From an uncultured Clostridia bacterium (lineage in GTDB: Bacteria; Bacillota; Clostridia; TANB77; CAG-465), in NCBI GenBank assembly GCA_934130595.1, contig CAKOYF010000007.1:13171-77170 (forward strand): a stretch of DNA of 64,000 bases, in the 5' to 3' direction. The notes under the pieces are model-generated. The model was not told the origin of the DNA, did no database searches, and was given only the letters and a program-made list of their open reading frames with translations. Made by a program: the position numbers and the translations under genes. Of the stretch, positions 9,701 to 15,860 are shown one piece after another. How positions within the stretch are numbered: position 1 is the stretch's first letter; every line of letters begins with the position of its first letter.

Positions 9701-10758
9701 AAGGTGTTAGTGATGTTGCTGATGATAACCAAATACTAGAAATTCCAGAAAGTATTGATAAGATGGTGCTTTCGGGATGTCCTGCAAACAAACAATCCAA
9801 GGCTTTTAAAATTGACTTGTGGTCCAAATCTGGAGAATTGATAGGAAATGATTCAGATTTCGGAAGTGGTATAAAAATTGATTTTTCGAGCAATAAGAAC
9901 TGGAGAAAAATTAATCGAGCTAGAATTGTAATATATGCATTTGCTAAATTAGACAACACTGTTTTCAGACCGATGCTTACAGAAGGAACAGAACAAAAGC
10001 CATACGAAAAATATGGAGCAACTCCTTCCCTTAAATTTCCAGCTGAAATTGAACCTAAATATCCAAATATAAAGATTTATAATGAAGAAGAATCTGTTCA
10101 TATTGATGTAAATGTAGAAGCATACGGAATAAAAAAATTTAAAGATGAAATTGTAAGAAACAAACTAATAAAATATATAAAAAAATTAGAATTGACTGGA
10201 GCAGAAGAAATTTTAAAATCTTCAAGAGATAATCTGTTTTATATGCAACTTGACAACATTGTGTGCACATCAAACGTTAACATCAAAAGCGGATTAGTAC
10301 TTTCAAATTGCTTTAAAAATGAAAGCTATACGGATTTAAGGAATTATGCAAAAGATTATGGTATCGAAGTATATCTAAATAGAATATATTTTAGAATTTT
10401 GGATTTTAACACTGCAGAGGAAGTAAAAAATAAGCTAAAAGAATTATATGATTCGAATAATGCAGTTAAAATTTATTATATTTTATCTGATCCAGAAACA
10501 TTTGAATTAACTGAAGAACAAAAACAGCAGTTAGATAAATTTAAACTATTTGATGGAGCAAATAACATTTTAATTGAAAATGGTAAATTATCATTCAAAT
10601 ATAATAAATCTATTCAAAAGGTGTTAGAAGAAAAAGATGATAAAATAAATGATTTACAAAATCAAATCGATGAGATAAAAGCTTTATTAAATACAACAAA
10701 TACAAGTGCTTTGCTGTTAAGCAATCTTGAAAATGATTTAGAAAGTGAGGTGAAATAG
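6796..10758 (+). CDS. phage baseplate upper protein / tail fibre with duplicated C-terminal modules
   Basis: A 1320-residue protein. Residues 1-~130 match the baseplate-upper (BppU) N-terminal domain, which attaches fibres to the baseplate (FNFDSTWSQYNVKKATFFSD, then MVFSLRQGAYFVN). Residues ~130-350 are a long coiled coil rich in Gln, Asn and Ala. The rest holds two copies of the same module. Each opens with ITQN-R-GYN-LN (~391 and ~916), has the DGS-(I/H)-x-GT strand motif (~575 and ~948) and YEKYGA-P-L-F (~518 and ~1068), and ends in a block with YIRI or YFRI and a 'VKI-YI' strand. Such modules are common in Firmicutes tail fibres and are thought to bind surface glycans. The end is a short coiled coil. 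Confidence 0.75.
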   Translation: MKNINFNVSQDIIEKLSDDVIISDSFNYVQLTFNFDSTWSQYNVKKATFFSDYENGEQQYEADIVNNVCVVPYEILQKSKFKSDFMVGVYGQAIQDSTLQQRNTTNMVVFSLRQGAYFVNALNPGKIDPSAYDLYLAQLQQIFQNGLNEYNSNAQTQINNFNSNANEKIQQLNGISANVEQIEQNIEKIQENVQQSEANTQTSAENAKTSEQNAQKSAENASKILTNVTGIQTNINETKGQIDTIKEGVDAKAGQVNTAVEEATNQANISKQQAELSIKNANQTSANKIDIENMKNDVASIKTSVEQTKSDIEQIKTDTQTIYDDTLKAKEETLKAKTEVENSVGNERISNDKKYAKAIDTDEIEISEYGEVEFDEDGYMKDVEISTSKDITQNTRAGYNKLNLEKYAYSEAQSILNGSTVTLNNGILSIDASSATADVTVKSKSLAGANRDVLAPGKYYFGVNTNGYYESNPEKLVQLTQGIVDVAENYFLSQWYTTCKITEKIDKKLLLSDDVSKTEYEKYGASPTLEFSSEFKNIESSIKINNHQSNCLNNQMKSQTSNGVKLELNEDGSVHISGTATARTEPHVWDKASINDELVLKKGKEYFNYTGRALYFNVRKNTYLTIPNNKSYIPDEDLSIEHYVYIRIEKDETVDETIYPFLTTQKDSKYEEFKGNLKKVELGNQFLGSLNNYKNYIVKNRFKRNLNIYNITGNEKWQAHINSDYLKTPDESLDFFIQAPLEMKTGSIMLSNKFKFNNFDSGYRSNSNVESISNGGGYRRIYIRIKKDRLDSSDANGLKKFLKELYEKGDPVKILYITNTEYDEELFAEILDKLNSLKVYNGINQIDMGNFKLKFKSNRNLENYIDDQIKLNSTEEIKNYDSRYMKALKIKVEDVEQLKIFSEEKSVDELKIKGYEITQNERNGYNLLNNKLNSKTVKGVTFDVQEDGSIILNGTPAETIVVNLLTGNEGVSDVADDNQILEIPESIDKMVLSGCPANKQSKAFKIDLWSKSGELIGNDSDFGSGIKIDFSSNKNWRKINRARIVIYAFAKLDNTVFRPMLTEGTEQKPYEKYGATPSLKFPAEIEPKYPNIKIYNEEESVHIDVNVEAYGIKKFKDEIVRNKLIKYIKKLELTGAEEILKSSRDNLFYMQLDNIVCTSNVNIKSGLVLSNCFKNESYTDLRNYAKDYGIEVYLNRIYFRILDFNTAEEVKNKLKELYDSNNAVKIYYILSDPETFELTEEQKQQLDKFKLFDGANNILIENGKLSFKYNKSIQKVLEEKDDKINDLQNQIDEIKALLNTTNTSALLLSNLENDLESEVK

Positions 10759-10965
10759 ATGTTAATAGTAGAATTATTAAATAAATTGATAGAAAAGAAA
10801 TTTTATACAAAAGAAAAAATACAAAACAAAATAAACGTTTTTTATGCTATGAATGTAATAGATGAAGAGCAATTTGCGGAGTTAACTTTAAAAATAGCAA
10901 CTGAATATGTTGAAGAAACAGAAGAAAAAAATAATAATGAAGAAGATGTAGAAGAGAATGCTTAG
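10759..10965 (+). CDS. small XkdX-like phage protein
   Basis: A 68-residue protein whose ATG abuts the stop of the fibre gene (TAGATG). The core (FYTKEKIQNKINVFYAMNVI followed by DEEQFAELT) resembles the XkdX family of short phage proteins found between fibre and lysis genes. The C-terminus is a very acidic tail. The function is unknown in the family. The coding end overlaps the stem of a transcription terminator. Confidence 0.6.
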   Translation: MLIVELLNKLIEKKFYTKEKIQNKINVFYAMNVIDEEQFAELTLKIATEYVEETEEKNNNEEDVEENA

Positions 10966-10979
10966 GCGTTCTCTTTTTT
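10953..10979 (+). terminator. intrinsic terminator overlapping the XkdX-like stop
   Basis: AGAGAATGC and GCGTTCTCT pair (one G-U) around a TTAG loop and run into TTTTTT. The stop codon TAG lies in the loop, so the gene end and terminator share bases. It separates structural from lysis genes, probably with partial read-through. Confidence 0.75.
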
Positions 10980-10992
10980 AGGGGGAATTTTA

Positions 10993-11433
10993 ATGGAAAA
11001 TATTTTAAAATTATTAGAAACACCATTTTTTAAAGTGATGGTTGTAACAATAGTTCTTGATTGTATTTTAGGTGTGTTAAGAGCTATAAAAGAAAGAAAA
11101 TTTAATTCATGTATAGGAATTGATGGACTTGTAAGAAAATTTGCTATGCTAGTTACATACGTAGGAACAAAAATTATAGATAGTATTGTCTTAATAAACT
11201 TAATAGGTTTTATACCACAAAAGTTAAGAGAATTTGTTCATTTGGAATATGCTGGAATTTCAGATTTATTTTTAATACTATTTATAGCTTTTGAAGCACT
11301 ATCAATTTTAAAGAATTTAACTAGGTTAAAATTACCTTTCTTTAAAGGAGTGCAACATAAGTTAGAAGAATTTCTAGAAACTTACACAGATGAAAATGTA
11401 AAAACAGAAGACAAAGAAAATACAGGGGCATAA
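10993..11433 (+). CDS. phage holin (toxin secretion/phage lysis holin family)
   Basis: A 146-residue protein with ribosome site AGGGGGAA. Three or four hydrophobic segments fall at ~12-30, ~45-70 and ~85-110. The signature VVTIVLDCILGVLRAIKERKF near the start and the 'IGIDGL-RKF' stretch after it are typical of the phage_holin_4 family. It would oligomerise in the membrane at the end of infection and let the endolysin reach the wall. The C-terminal ~35 residues are charged. It is followed by a small gene and the endolysin in the same direction. Confidence 0.85.
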   Translation: MENILKLLETPFFKVMVVTIVLDCILGVLRAIKERKFNSCIGIDGLVRKFAMLVTYVGTKIIDSIVLINLIGFIPQKLREFVHLEYAGISDLFLILFIAFEALSILKNLTRLKLPFFKGVQHKLEEFLETYTDENVKTEDKENTGA

Positions 11434-11489
11434 TTAATACCTCTGTATTAAAAATGCCTTAAAACGAAAATATGAAGGAGGAATTTTCG

Positions 11490-11723
11490 ATGAATAAAGA
11501 AAAATTAAAAGAAATATTTGAAATTGCAAAAGCAGATAAAAAAGATGTAGCAATTGAACTAACTGTTCCAACTAGAACAGCTACTGAAGTTATTATAGTT
11601 AAAAATGATAACTTAGATTATAAATTAAGTTATTACTTAAATAATTATAATGATGATTTAGAATTAACAAGATGTACAGATATAAAAATTTTATCTGCAG
11701 AATTAGTTGAGTGGGGTGTTTAA
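11490..11723 (+). CDS. hypothetical small phage protein between holin and endolysin
   Basis: A 77-residue protein. I take the start at 11490 rather than the upstream ATG at 11472, because GAAGGAGG lies at 11473-11480, directly before 11490. The sequence is mostly beta (ELTVPTRTATEVIIVKNDNL, then LDYKLSYYLNNYND) with no membrane segment or known motif. The stop lies one base before the endolysin ATG. Location in the lysis cassette suggests an accessory lysis or late phage function, but no function can be assigned. Confidence 0.65.
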   Translation: MNKEKLKEIFEIAKADKKDVAIELTVPTRTATEVIIVKNDNLDYKLSYYLNNYNDDLELTRCTDIKILSAELVEWGV

Positions 11724-11724
11724 G

Positions 11725-12327
11725 ATGAAATTTAACGAATGGATTGAATATTTAAAAAATGTTGGTGGTGTAGATGTAGATGGCTGGTATGGTAAGCAGT
11801 GTGTAGATTTACACAATCACTATTGTAAAAACGTATTAGGCTTAACAGGAAATACTGGTGCAAGTTATGCTAGATATTTAATTAATAATGAGTACTTAAA
11901 ACAAAATTTTAAAATAGTAAAAAACTATGGTACATATATTCCACCAAGGGGTTCAATAGCAGTATGGACAGGATATACATATGGACATGTAGGAATAGTA
12001 TTATCTGCTAACTTAATGAGCTTTAAATGTATAGAGCAAAACTGGTCTGGAAAATGCGAGCTAAGTGAAATTACTCATAATTATTGGAGTGGAGCTCCAT
12101 TATATTTCTTAGAACCAAAAGATAGGACTAATATAGATGATCAAACATTTAAAGTAAAAGTTACAGCAGACGCACTAAACATTCGAAAAGGTGCAGGAAC
12201 TAATTACAAACTTAATGGTTGCATTAGAGACAAAGGAATATATACAATTATTGATGTAAAAAATAATTGGGGAAAACTTAAATCTGGTGCTGGCTGGATT
12301 TGTTTAGATTATACTAAGAAGATTTAA
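11725..12327 (+). CDS. phage endolysin, CHAP amidase/endopeptidase with SH3 domain
   Basis: A 200-residue protein. The ATG at 11725 is preferred over a TTG at 11707 because of the GGGGTG ribosome site and because the CHAP fold begins there. The N-terminal CHAP domain has the catalytic Cys26 (GKQCVDL), His88 (YGHVGIV) and the polar residue of QNWSG (~106). Residues ~137-200 are a bacterial SH3 domain (ALNIRKGAGTNYK, GWICLDY) that binds the cell wall. The enzyme cuts peptidoglycan amide bonds once the holin has opened the membrane. No signal peptide is present, as expected for holin-dependent release. Confidence 0.9.
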   Translation: MKFNEWIEYLKNVGGVDVDGWYGKQCVDLHNHYCKNVLGLTGNTGASYARYLINNEYLKQNFKIVKNYGTYIPPRGSIAVWTGYTYGHVGIVLSANLMSFKCIEQNWSGKCELSEITHNYWSGAPLYFLEPKDRTNIDDQTFKVKVTADALNIRKGAGTNYKLNGCIRDKGIYTIIDVKNNWGKLKSGAGWICLDYTKKI

Positions 12328-12355
12328 TTTATTAATATCTTGCAATGATTTAAAT

Positions 12356-12387
12356 GGAGGGAGAGAAATCTCCCTTTATTTTTTTGT
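12356..12387 (+). terminator. late-operon terminator after endolysin
   Basis: AGGGAGA and TCTCCCT pair around GAAA, followed by TTATTTTTTTG. It closes the prophage late transcript and overlaps the 3' end of the convergent ribbon-helix-helix gene. Confidence 0.85.
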
Positions 12388-12564
12388 ATTTTTTTTAATA
12401 TATTCTTTAATAACAGGTAATAAAATTTCACTTCTAGTTTGATTTTTCTCTTTTAATAGTCTATCAAATTCTTCTCCAATTTCTTTTTTTACATCTATAT
12501 ATATTCTTTTTTGATGTTCTTTTTTATAAGCAATATCATAATCTTTTTTTATAAATTTATTCAT
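12376..12564 (-). CDS. ribbon-helix-helix DNA-binding protein of prophage end
   Basis: A 62-residue basic protein with ribosome site AAGGAGG. The strand RIYIDVK (residues ~19-25), helix EIGEEFDRLLKEKN, a turn with TRSEIL and helix PVIKEYIKKN match the Arc/MetJ/CopG ribbon-helix-helix fold. These proteins bind palindromic operators as dimers and act as small repressors or antitoxins. It is transcribed against the lysis genes and lies 78 bases downstream of a 37-residue ORF on the same strand. A perfect 14-base palindrome in the promoter of that unit is a candidate autoregulatory operator (inference). Confidence 0.75.
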   Translation of the reverse strand: MNKFIKKDYDIAYKKEHQKRIYIDVKKEIGEEFDRLLKEKNQTRSEILLPVIKEYIKKNTKK

Positions 12565-12576
12565 ATTTATACCTCC

Positions 12577-12605
12577 TTGACAAATAAACTCTTAAATAAT
12601 ATAAT
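12577..12605 (+). promoter_or_regulatory. consensus promoter facing the small minus-strand ORF
   Basis: TTGACA (12577-12582), 17 bases, TATAAT (12600-12605) on the plus strand. Its -35 overlaps the ribosome site of the ribbon-helix-helix gene. No plus-strand ORF follows within ~540 bases, so the product would be an RNA antisense to the small-ORF transcript. Confidence 0.55.
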
Positions 12606-12635
12606 AGAGAAAGAGAAGAGATATTCTCTTTCTCT
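12606..12635 (-). repeat. 12-bp perfect inverted repeat between the two small genes
   Basis: AGAGAAAGAGAA and TTCTCTTTCTCT separated by six bases. On the minus strand it is followed by a U-rich stretch (ATTATATTATTT), so it may attenuate transcription between the 37-residue ORF and the ribbon-helix-helix gene. It also covers the predicted start of the plus-strand transcript. Confidence 0.6.
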
Positions 12636-12712
12636 TAAATGGTTATTGATTAGGGAAATCATCTAACCACTGGTCTACTCTGACTGCCCAGTTAAGAGTA
12701 GGCTCTTTTTTT
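12612..12712 (+). ncRNA. candidate antisense RNA over the 37-residue ORF
   Basis: From the predicted start of the consensus promoter at 12577-12605, a ~100-base transcript would end at hairpin CTACTCT...AGAGTAG (12675-12701), or the alternative AAGAG-TAGG-CTCTT, followed by a run of seven T. It is complementary to the 3' two-thirds of the 37-residue ORF. This is prediction from promoter and terminator elements only. The hairpin could be incidental to the coding strand. Confidence 0.35.
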
Positions 12713-12756
12713 GTTCTTTTAAAGAACTTTTGTAATAATTCTTTGAGTTTTTTCAT
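12643..12756 (-). CDS. 37-residue prophage-end small protein
   Basis: A short ORF with a very strong ribosome site (GGAAGGGGGTGATTAA before ATG) and a near-perfect upstream promoter, so it is likely translated. The N-terminal half (MKKLKELLQKFFKRTKK) is a basic amphipathic helix. The C-terminal half (LNWAVRVDQWLDDFPNQ) is acidic and Trp-containing. There is no transmembrane segment. I know of no matching family. The gene lies upstream of a ribbon-helix-helix gene and has a potential antisense transcript, which makes a toxin, an anti-repressor or a small regulator possible. None of these is shown by the sequence. Confidence 0.6.
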   Translation of the reverse strand: MKKLKELLQKFFKRTKKEPTLNWAVRVDQWLDDFPNQ

Positions 12757-12785
12757 TTAATCACCCCCTTCCTTATTACACTTAT

Positions 12786-12814
12786 ATTATATCATACTAT
12801 GTACATAGTGTCAA
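12786..12814 (-). promoter_or_regulatory. promoter with palindromic operator in the spacer
   Basis: On the minus strand TTGACA, 17 bases, TATAAT. The spacer contains ACTATGTACATAGT (12796-12809), a perfect 14-base palindrome touching the -35. A repressor bound there would block RNA polymerase. The ribbon-helix-helix protein of the same transcript is the obvious candidate. This drives the 37-residue ORF and probably the ribbon-helix-helix gene. Confidence 0.8.
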
Positions 12815-12886
12815 GAAAAATATAGAAAAAAGTAAAAAAAATTAGATATTTTTAATGCAATAATTAATGCAACGTCATAAATTTTT

Positions 12887-12960
12887 ATAGCACTTTATAG
12901 AAACGCATAGCAATTTTGTAATTTAAGAAGTTATGCATAGCACCTTATAGCAACGCATAG
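12887..12960. repeat. two imperfect 24-bp direct repeats at the prophage edge
   Basis: ATAGCAC(T/C)TTATAG(A/C)AACGCATAG occurs at 12887-12910 and 12937-12960, two mismatches, period 50 bases. The region 12815-13000 has no ORF. It lies between the last prophage promoter and the first chromosomal terminator, so the repeats may be recombinase arm sites or part of the attachment region (inference). Nothing else is evident in 12815-13000. Confidence 0.55.
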
Positions 12961-13004
12961 AAGCTGAGGAAAGTTCAATATTTGACCAGCCCAGCCATAC
13001 AAAA

Positions 13005-13040
13005 CAGCACATTATCGTTAGATGGTGTGCTGTTATTTTA
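13005..13040 (+). terminator. hairpin terminator upstream of the riboswitch
   Basis: CAGCACA and TGTGCTG pair around a 14-base loop, followed by TTATTTTA. It probably belonged to the gene that preceded the queuosine transporter before prophage insertion. Confidence 0.6.
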
Positions 13041-13100
13041 TAGATTGAGATATATGACGACACAGTCTTCGTATGTTTCAATTTTTTTATTTTAAAAAAA

Positions 13101-13140
13101 TGTGGTTCGAAATTCCATCCCACAATAAAAAACTAGGAGG
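13101..13140 (+). promoter_or_regulatory. preQ1-I riboswitch controlling translation
   Basis: TGTGG (13101-13105) pairs with CCACA (13120-13124). It is followed by the diagnostic A-rich tail ATAAAAAACTAG, and the GGTTC after the first stem strand matches the preQ1-I consensus. Loop bases TTCC (13113-13116) can pair with GGAG (13136-13139), which is the ribosome site of the next gene, so ligand binding would close translation. The downstream gene is a queuosine-precursor transporter, which agrees with the call. Confidence 0.88.
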
Positions 13141-13146
13141 TAAAAA

Positions 13147-13818
13147 ATGAATGAAATATTATTTTTAGTAGAAATGATTTTAGTATTTGTGATGGTAGTA
13201 TTAGCTAAGAAGTTCTTTGGTAAAGAAGGATTATTTATATGGATAGCTATTGCATCTATACTTGCTAATATTCAAGTTACAAAGAGTATTAATATATTTG
13301 GAATTAGTGCAACTCTTGGAAATGTATTATTTTTATCAAATTTTTTAGCAACAGATATATTAACAGAATGTTATGGTATGAAAGAAGCCAAAAAAGGTGT
13401 GTATATTTCATTATTTTCAATTATTTGTTATATATGCATAAGCCAGCTAACAGTATTGTTTTCACCAAATGAAATAGATATTGTGAGTAGTTCAATGTCA
13501 CAACTTTTTAGTTTAGCACCAAGAGTATGTATTTCTAGTGTATTAATGTGCTTTATTGCAAATTTTGCAGATGTAGTATTATATGAAAAACTGCTAAATA
13601 AATTTAACGGAAAATATATGTGGCTAAGAAATAACATTTCAACAATATTGTGTAATTGCTTAGAAAACTTCTTTTTTGTTTTTCTAGCATTTGCTGGAAT
13701 ATATGGGTTTAAGGAAATTATAATAATAGCAGCAAGTACTAGTATATTAGAAATAATTATTGCAATTTGTGATACTCCATTTTTATATTTAGCTAAAAAG
13801 AGTAGTAAACCAATATGA
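13147..13818 (+). CDS. yhhQ: queuosine precursor transporter (VUT/YhhQ family)
   Basis: A 223-residue integral membrane protein with about six hydrophobic segments. Family signatures are ANIQVTKSINIFG, ATLGNVLFLSNFLATDI followed by LTECYG, and the later WLRNN-ST motif. Members import preQ0/preQ1-type queuosine precursors for tRNA modification. The preQ1-I riboswitch in its leader independently supports that role and predicts shut-off when precursor is plentiful. It appears to be monocistronic, ending in a strong hairpin. It is the first chromosomal gene beyond the prophage. Confidence 0.9.
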   Translation: MNEILFLVEMILVFVMVVLAKKFFGKEGLFIWIAIASILANIQVTKSINIFGISATLGNVLFLSNFLATDILTECYGMKEAKKGVYISLFSIICYICISQLTVLFSPNEIDIVSSSMSQLFSLAPRVCISSVLMCFIANFADVVLYEKLLNKFNGKYMWLRNNISTILCNCLENFFFVFLAFAGIYGFKEIIIIAASTSILEIIIAICDTPFLYLAKKSSKPI

Positions 13819-13837
13819 GCATATAATAGATATATAA

Positions 13838-13878
13838 ACAGAATATAATTAAATTTGATTATATTCTGTTTATTTTTA
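13838..13878 (+). terminator. terminator after queuosine transporter
   Basis: ACAGAATATAAT and ATTATATTCTGT form a 12-bp stem with an 8-base loop, followed by TTATTTTTAATTT. Confidence 0.75.
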
Positions 13879-13922
13879 ATTTACTAAATGATATAATTAA
13901 TATGAAAGGTGGATGATATAAC

Positions 13923-14267
13923 ATGAAAGATGAATTAAAAAATATTTTATTAATGGGACTTGGAGCTATTTCTCTAACAGGGGAAAAAGCTGTAGAATTA
14001 AAAAAAGAATTATTAGAAAAAGGAGAAAAGCTATATAAAGAAGGTAGCGTAAAGAACGAAGAATTAAAAAGAGAACTTAAAGATAAAATAAAAGAAAATG
14101 TTACTGTAGAAGTGGCACCTACAACAAAAGAAGACGTTGTAGAACTAATAAACAACATGACAGATGAAGAAAAGAAAGAAATTCAAAAATTATTAAAAGC
14201 TTCAAAAGCAGAAGAAAAGAAAGAAGTAAAAATCGAAGAAGAAAAAGAAGACAAAGAGGATAAATAA
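13923..14267 (+). CDS. phasin-like small helical protein
   Basis: A 114-residue protein with ribosome site AAAGGTGG. Residues 1-20 are mildly hydrophobic (ILLMGLGAISLTGEKAVEL), followed by a charged helix and a Lys/Glu-rich tail. The first part resembles the phasin/polyhydroxyalkanoate-granule-associated family often found beside ABC1 kinases. No polyhydroxyalkanoate genes are in the window, so granule binding is not supported. It lies 29 bases upstream of the ABC1 kinase, probably in one operon with it and the PAP2 gene. A TATAAT at 13892-13897 may be its -10. Confidence 0.65.
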   Translation: MKDELKNILLMGLGAISLTGEKAVELKKELLEKGEKLYKEGSVKNEELKRELKDKIKENVTVEVAPTTKEDVVELINNMTDEEKKEIQKLLKASKAEEKKEVKIEEEKEDKEDK

Positions 14268-14296
14268 TAAAATTTAAATAAAAGGTTGATAGTGAT

Positions 14297-15841
14297 ATGA
14301 ATGAAAAAGAAAGGCTAAAAGAAATTTTATCTATATTAAAAGATAGTAATATTTTGTCTGGAGTTACACCAGAAAAAGTATATGATATTATTTCTAAATT
14401 AGGCCCTACGTTTATTAAATTAGGGCAGATAATGTCTAATAGATATGATATTTTACCTAAAGAGTATTGTGATATTTTGGCTAAACTTAGATCAGACGTA
14501 AATCCAATGAGTTTTTTAGATGTTAAGGAAATTTTAGAAGAAGAGTATGGCAATATTGATGATGTCTTTTCAAGTATAGATGAAGAGTATTTAGGATCTG
14601 CATCTATTGCTCAAGTACATAGAGCAAAATTAAAAACTGGAGAAGATGTTGTTGTAAAAATCCAAAGAAATAATATATATGAAACAATGTCGATAGATGT
14701 TAAGCTACTAAAAAAAGCAATAAACATATTACATTTAAATAGTATATTTAAGGTAATGGATTTAAACGAAGCAATTGATGAAATGTATACTTTAGCTAAA
14801 GAAGAAATGAATTTTGAGATAGAGGCAAAACATCTAGAAGAATTTCATGAAAATAACAAAGAAATAAACTATATTGGTTCGCCTATAGTATATTCTAACT
14901 TAGTAACAAAGAAAACCTTAGTAATGGAATATGTTGAAGGAATTAAATTAGACAACATTCAAAAACTTAAAGAAAATGGATATGATTTAGAGGAAATAGG
15001 GTTAAAGCTTGCAAATAACTATATAAAGCAAGCAATTGATGATGGATTTTATCATGCAGACCCTCATCCAGATAACATTGTTATTCGTGATGGTAAAATT
15101 GTATTTTTAGACTTAGGAATGATGGGAAGACTTAGTGAAAAAAATAAGTCATTACTAAAGTCTTGTATGAAAGCAATTGTAAAAAATGATATTTATGAAA
15201 TAGAGAGAATTCTTCTTAATATGTCTACAACATATGGAGAAGTCAATCACATAAAATTAAGATCAGATATTGAAAGTATATTGCAAAAGAGTGCAAGTAC
15301 AGATATAAAAGATATTGATACTGTTGAATTCATAAATAGTATGTTTGTTATGCTTAAAGAAAATAATATTAAGTTAAATAAAAACATTACAATGCTTGTT
15401 AGAGGAATATGTGTTATAGAAGGAACTTTAGAGAGTATATCACCAGATCTTAGTCTTTTTACAGTATTAAAAAATAAGGTAAAAGAGGATAGCTTTGATG
15501 AGTTTTTCTCTAAAGAGGCTATTATAAAATCCGGTAGAGATATAATAAGTGCAGGAAGTGCACTTCCAAAAATACCAAATGAATTGTTAAATCTAATAAC
15601 AGATATAAATAAAGGTGAAACAAAATTTGGAATAGAGATGACAAATTCAGATAAGCAAGTAGATAAAGTAGAAAAAATGCTACATCAAGTTGTAGTTGGA
15701 ATATTAGATGCTGCACTACTTTTAGGTGCAAGCTTAGTTAATAGTATCACATTGAGAAATATATATATAATTTTAGCTGTAATTCTTACTATCTGGCTAA
15801 TTATTCAAATGATTATAGACAATATTCATAAAGGATTATAG
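14297..15841 (+). CDS. ABC1/UbiB-family atypical protein kinase-like protein
   Basis: A 514-residue protein. The UbiB signature KLGQ (41-44) is followed by the Ala-rich nucleotide loop GSASIAQVH and the Lys of VVVKIQR. Further on are MEYVEGIK, the catalytic-loop motif HADPHPDN and the metal motif DLGMMG. Two hydrophobic helices at the C-terminus (~465-510) anchor it in the membrane. In aerobes these proteins support ubiquinone biosynthesis by ATP-driven lipid handling. This organism looks strictly anaerobic, so the substrate is unknown and may be another isoprenoid or lipid. The operon partners are a phasin-like protein and a PAP2 phosphatase. Confidence 0.88.
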   Translation: MNEKERLKEILSILKDSNILSGVTPEKVYDIISKLGPTFIKLGQIMSNRYDILPKEYCDILAKLRSDVNPMSFLDVKEILEEEYGNIDDVFSSIDEEYLGSASIAQVHRAKLKTGEDVVVKIQRNNIYETMSIDVKLLKKAINILHLNSIFKVMDLNEAIDEMYTLAKEEMNFEIEAKHLEEFHENNKEINYIGSPIVYSNLVTKKTLVMEYVEGIKLDNIQKLKENGYDLEEIGLKLANNYIKQAIDDGFYHADPHPDNIVIRDGKIVFLDLGMMGRLSEKNKSLLKSCMKAIVKNDIYEIERILLNMSTTYGEVNHIKLRSDIESILQKSASTDIKDIDTVEFINSMFVMLKENNIKLNKNITMLVRGICVIEGTLESISPDLSLFTVLKNKVKEDSFDEFFSKEAIIKSGRDIISAGSALPKIPNELLNLITDINKGETKFGIEMTNSDKQVDKVEKMLHQVVVGILDAALLLGASLVNSITLRNIYIILAVILTIWLIIQMIIDNIHKGL

Positions 15842-15860
15842 ATTAAAAGTAGGGGATAAA

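Noticed and set aside
1..12327. Phage-tail-like bacteriocin (tailocin) rather than a prophage
   Set aside because: A connector fragment precedes the tail genes, and holin, endolysin and a regulator at the end fit a prophage; without the upstream half this cannot be fully excluded.
13101..13124. GGTTCGAAATTCC looks like a tRNA T arm, perhaps an att-site tRNA remnant
   Set aside because: Stem pairing does not fit a T arm, and the full pattern with AAAAAACTAG fits a preQ1-I riboswitch much better.
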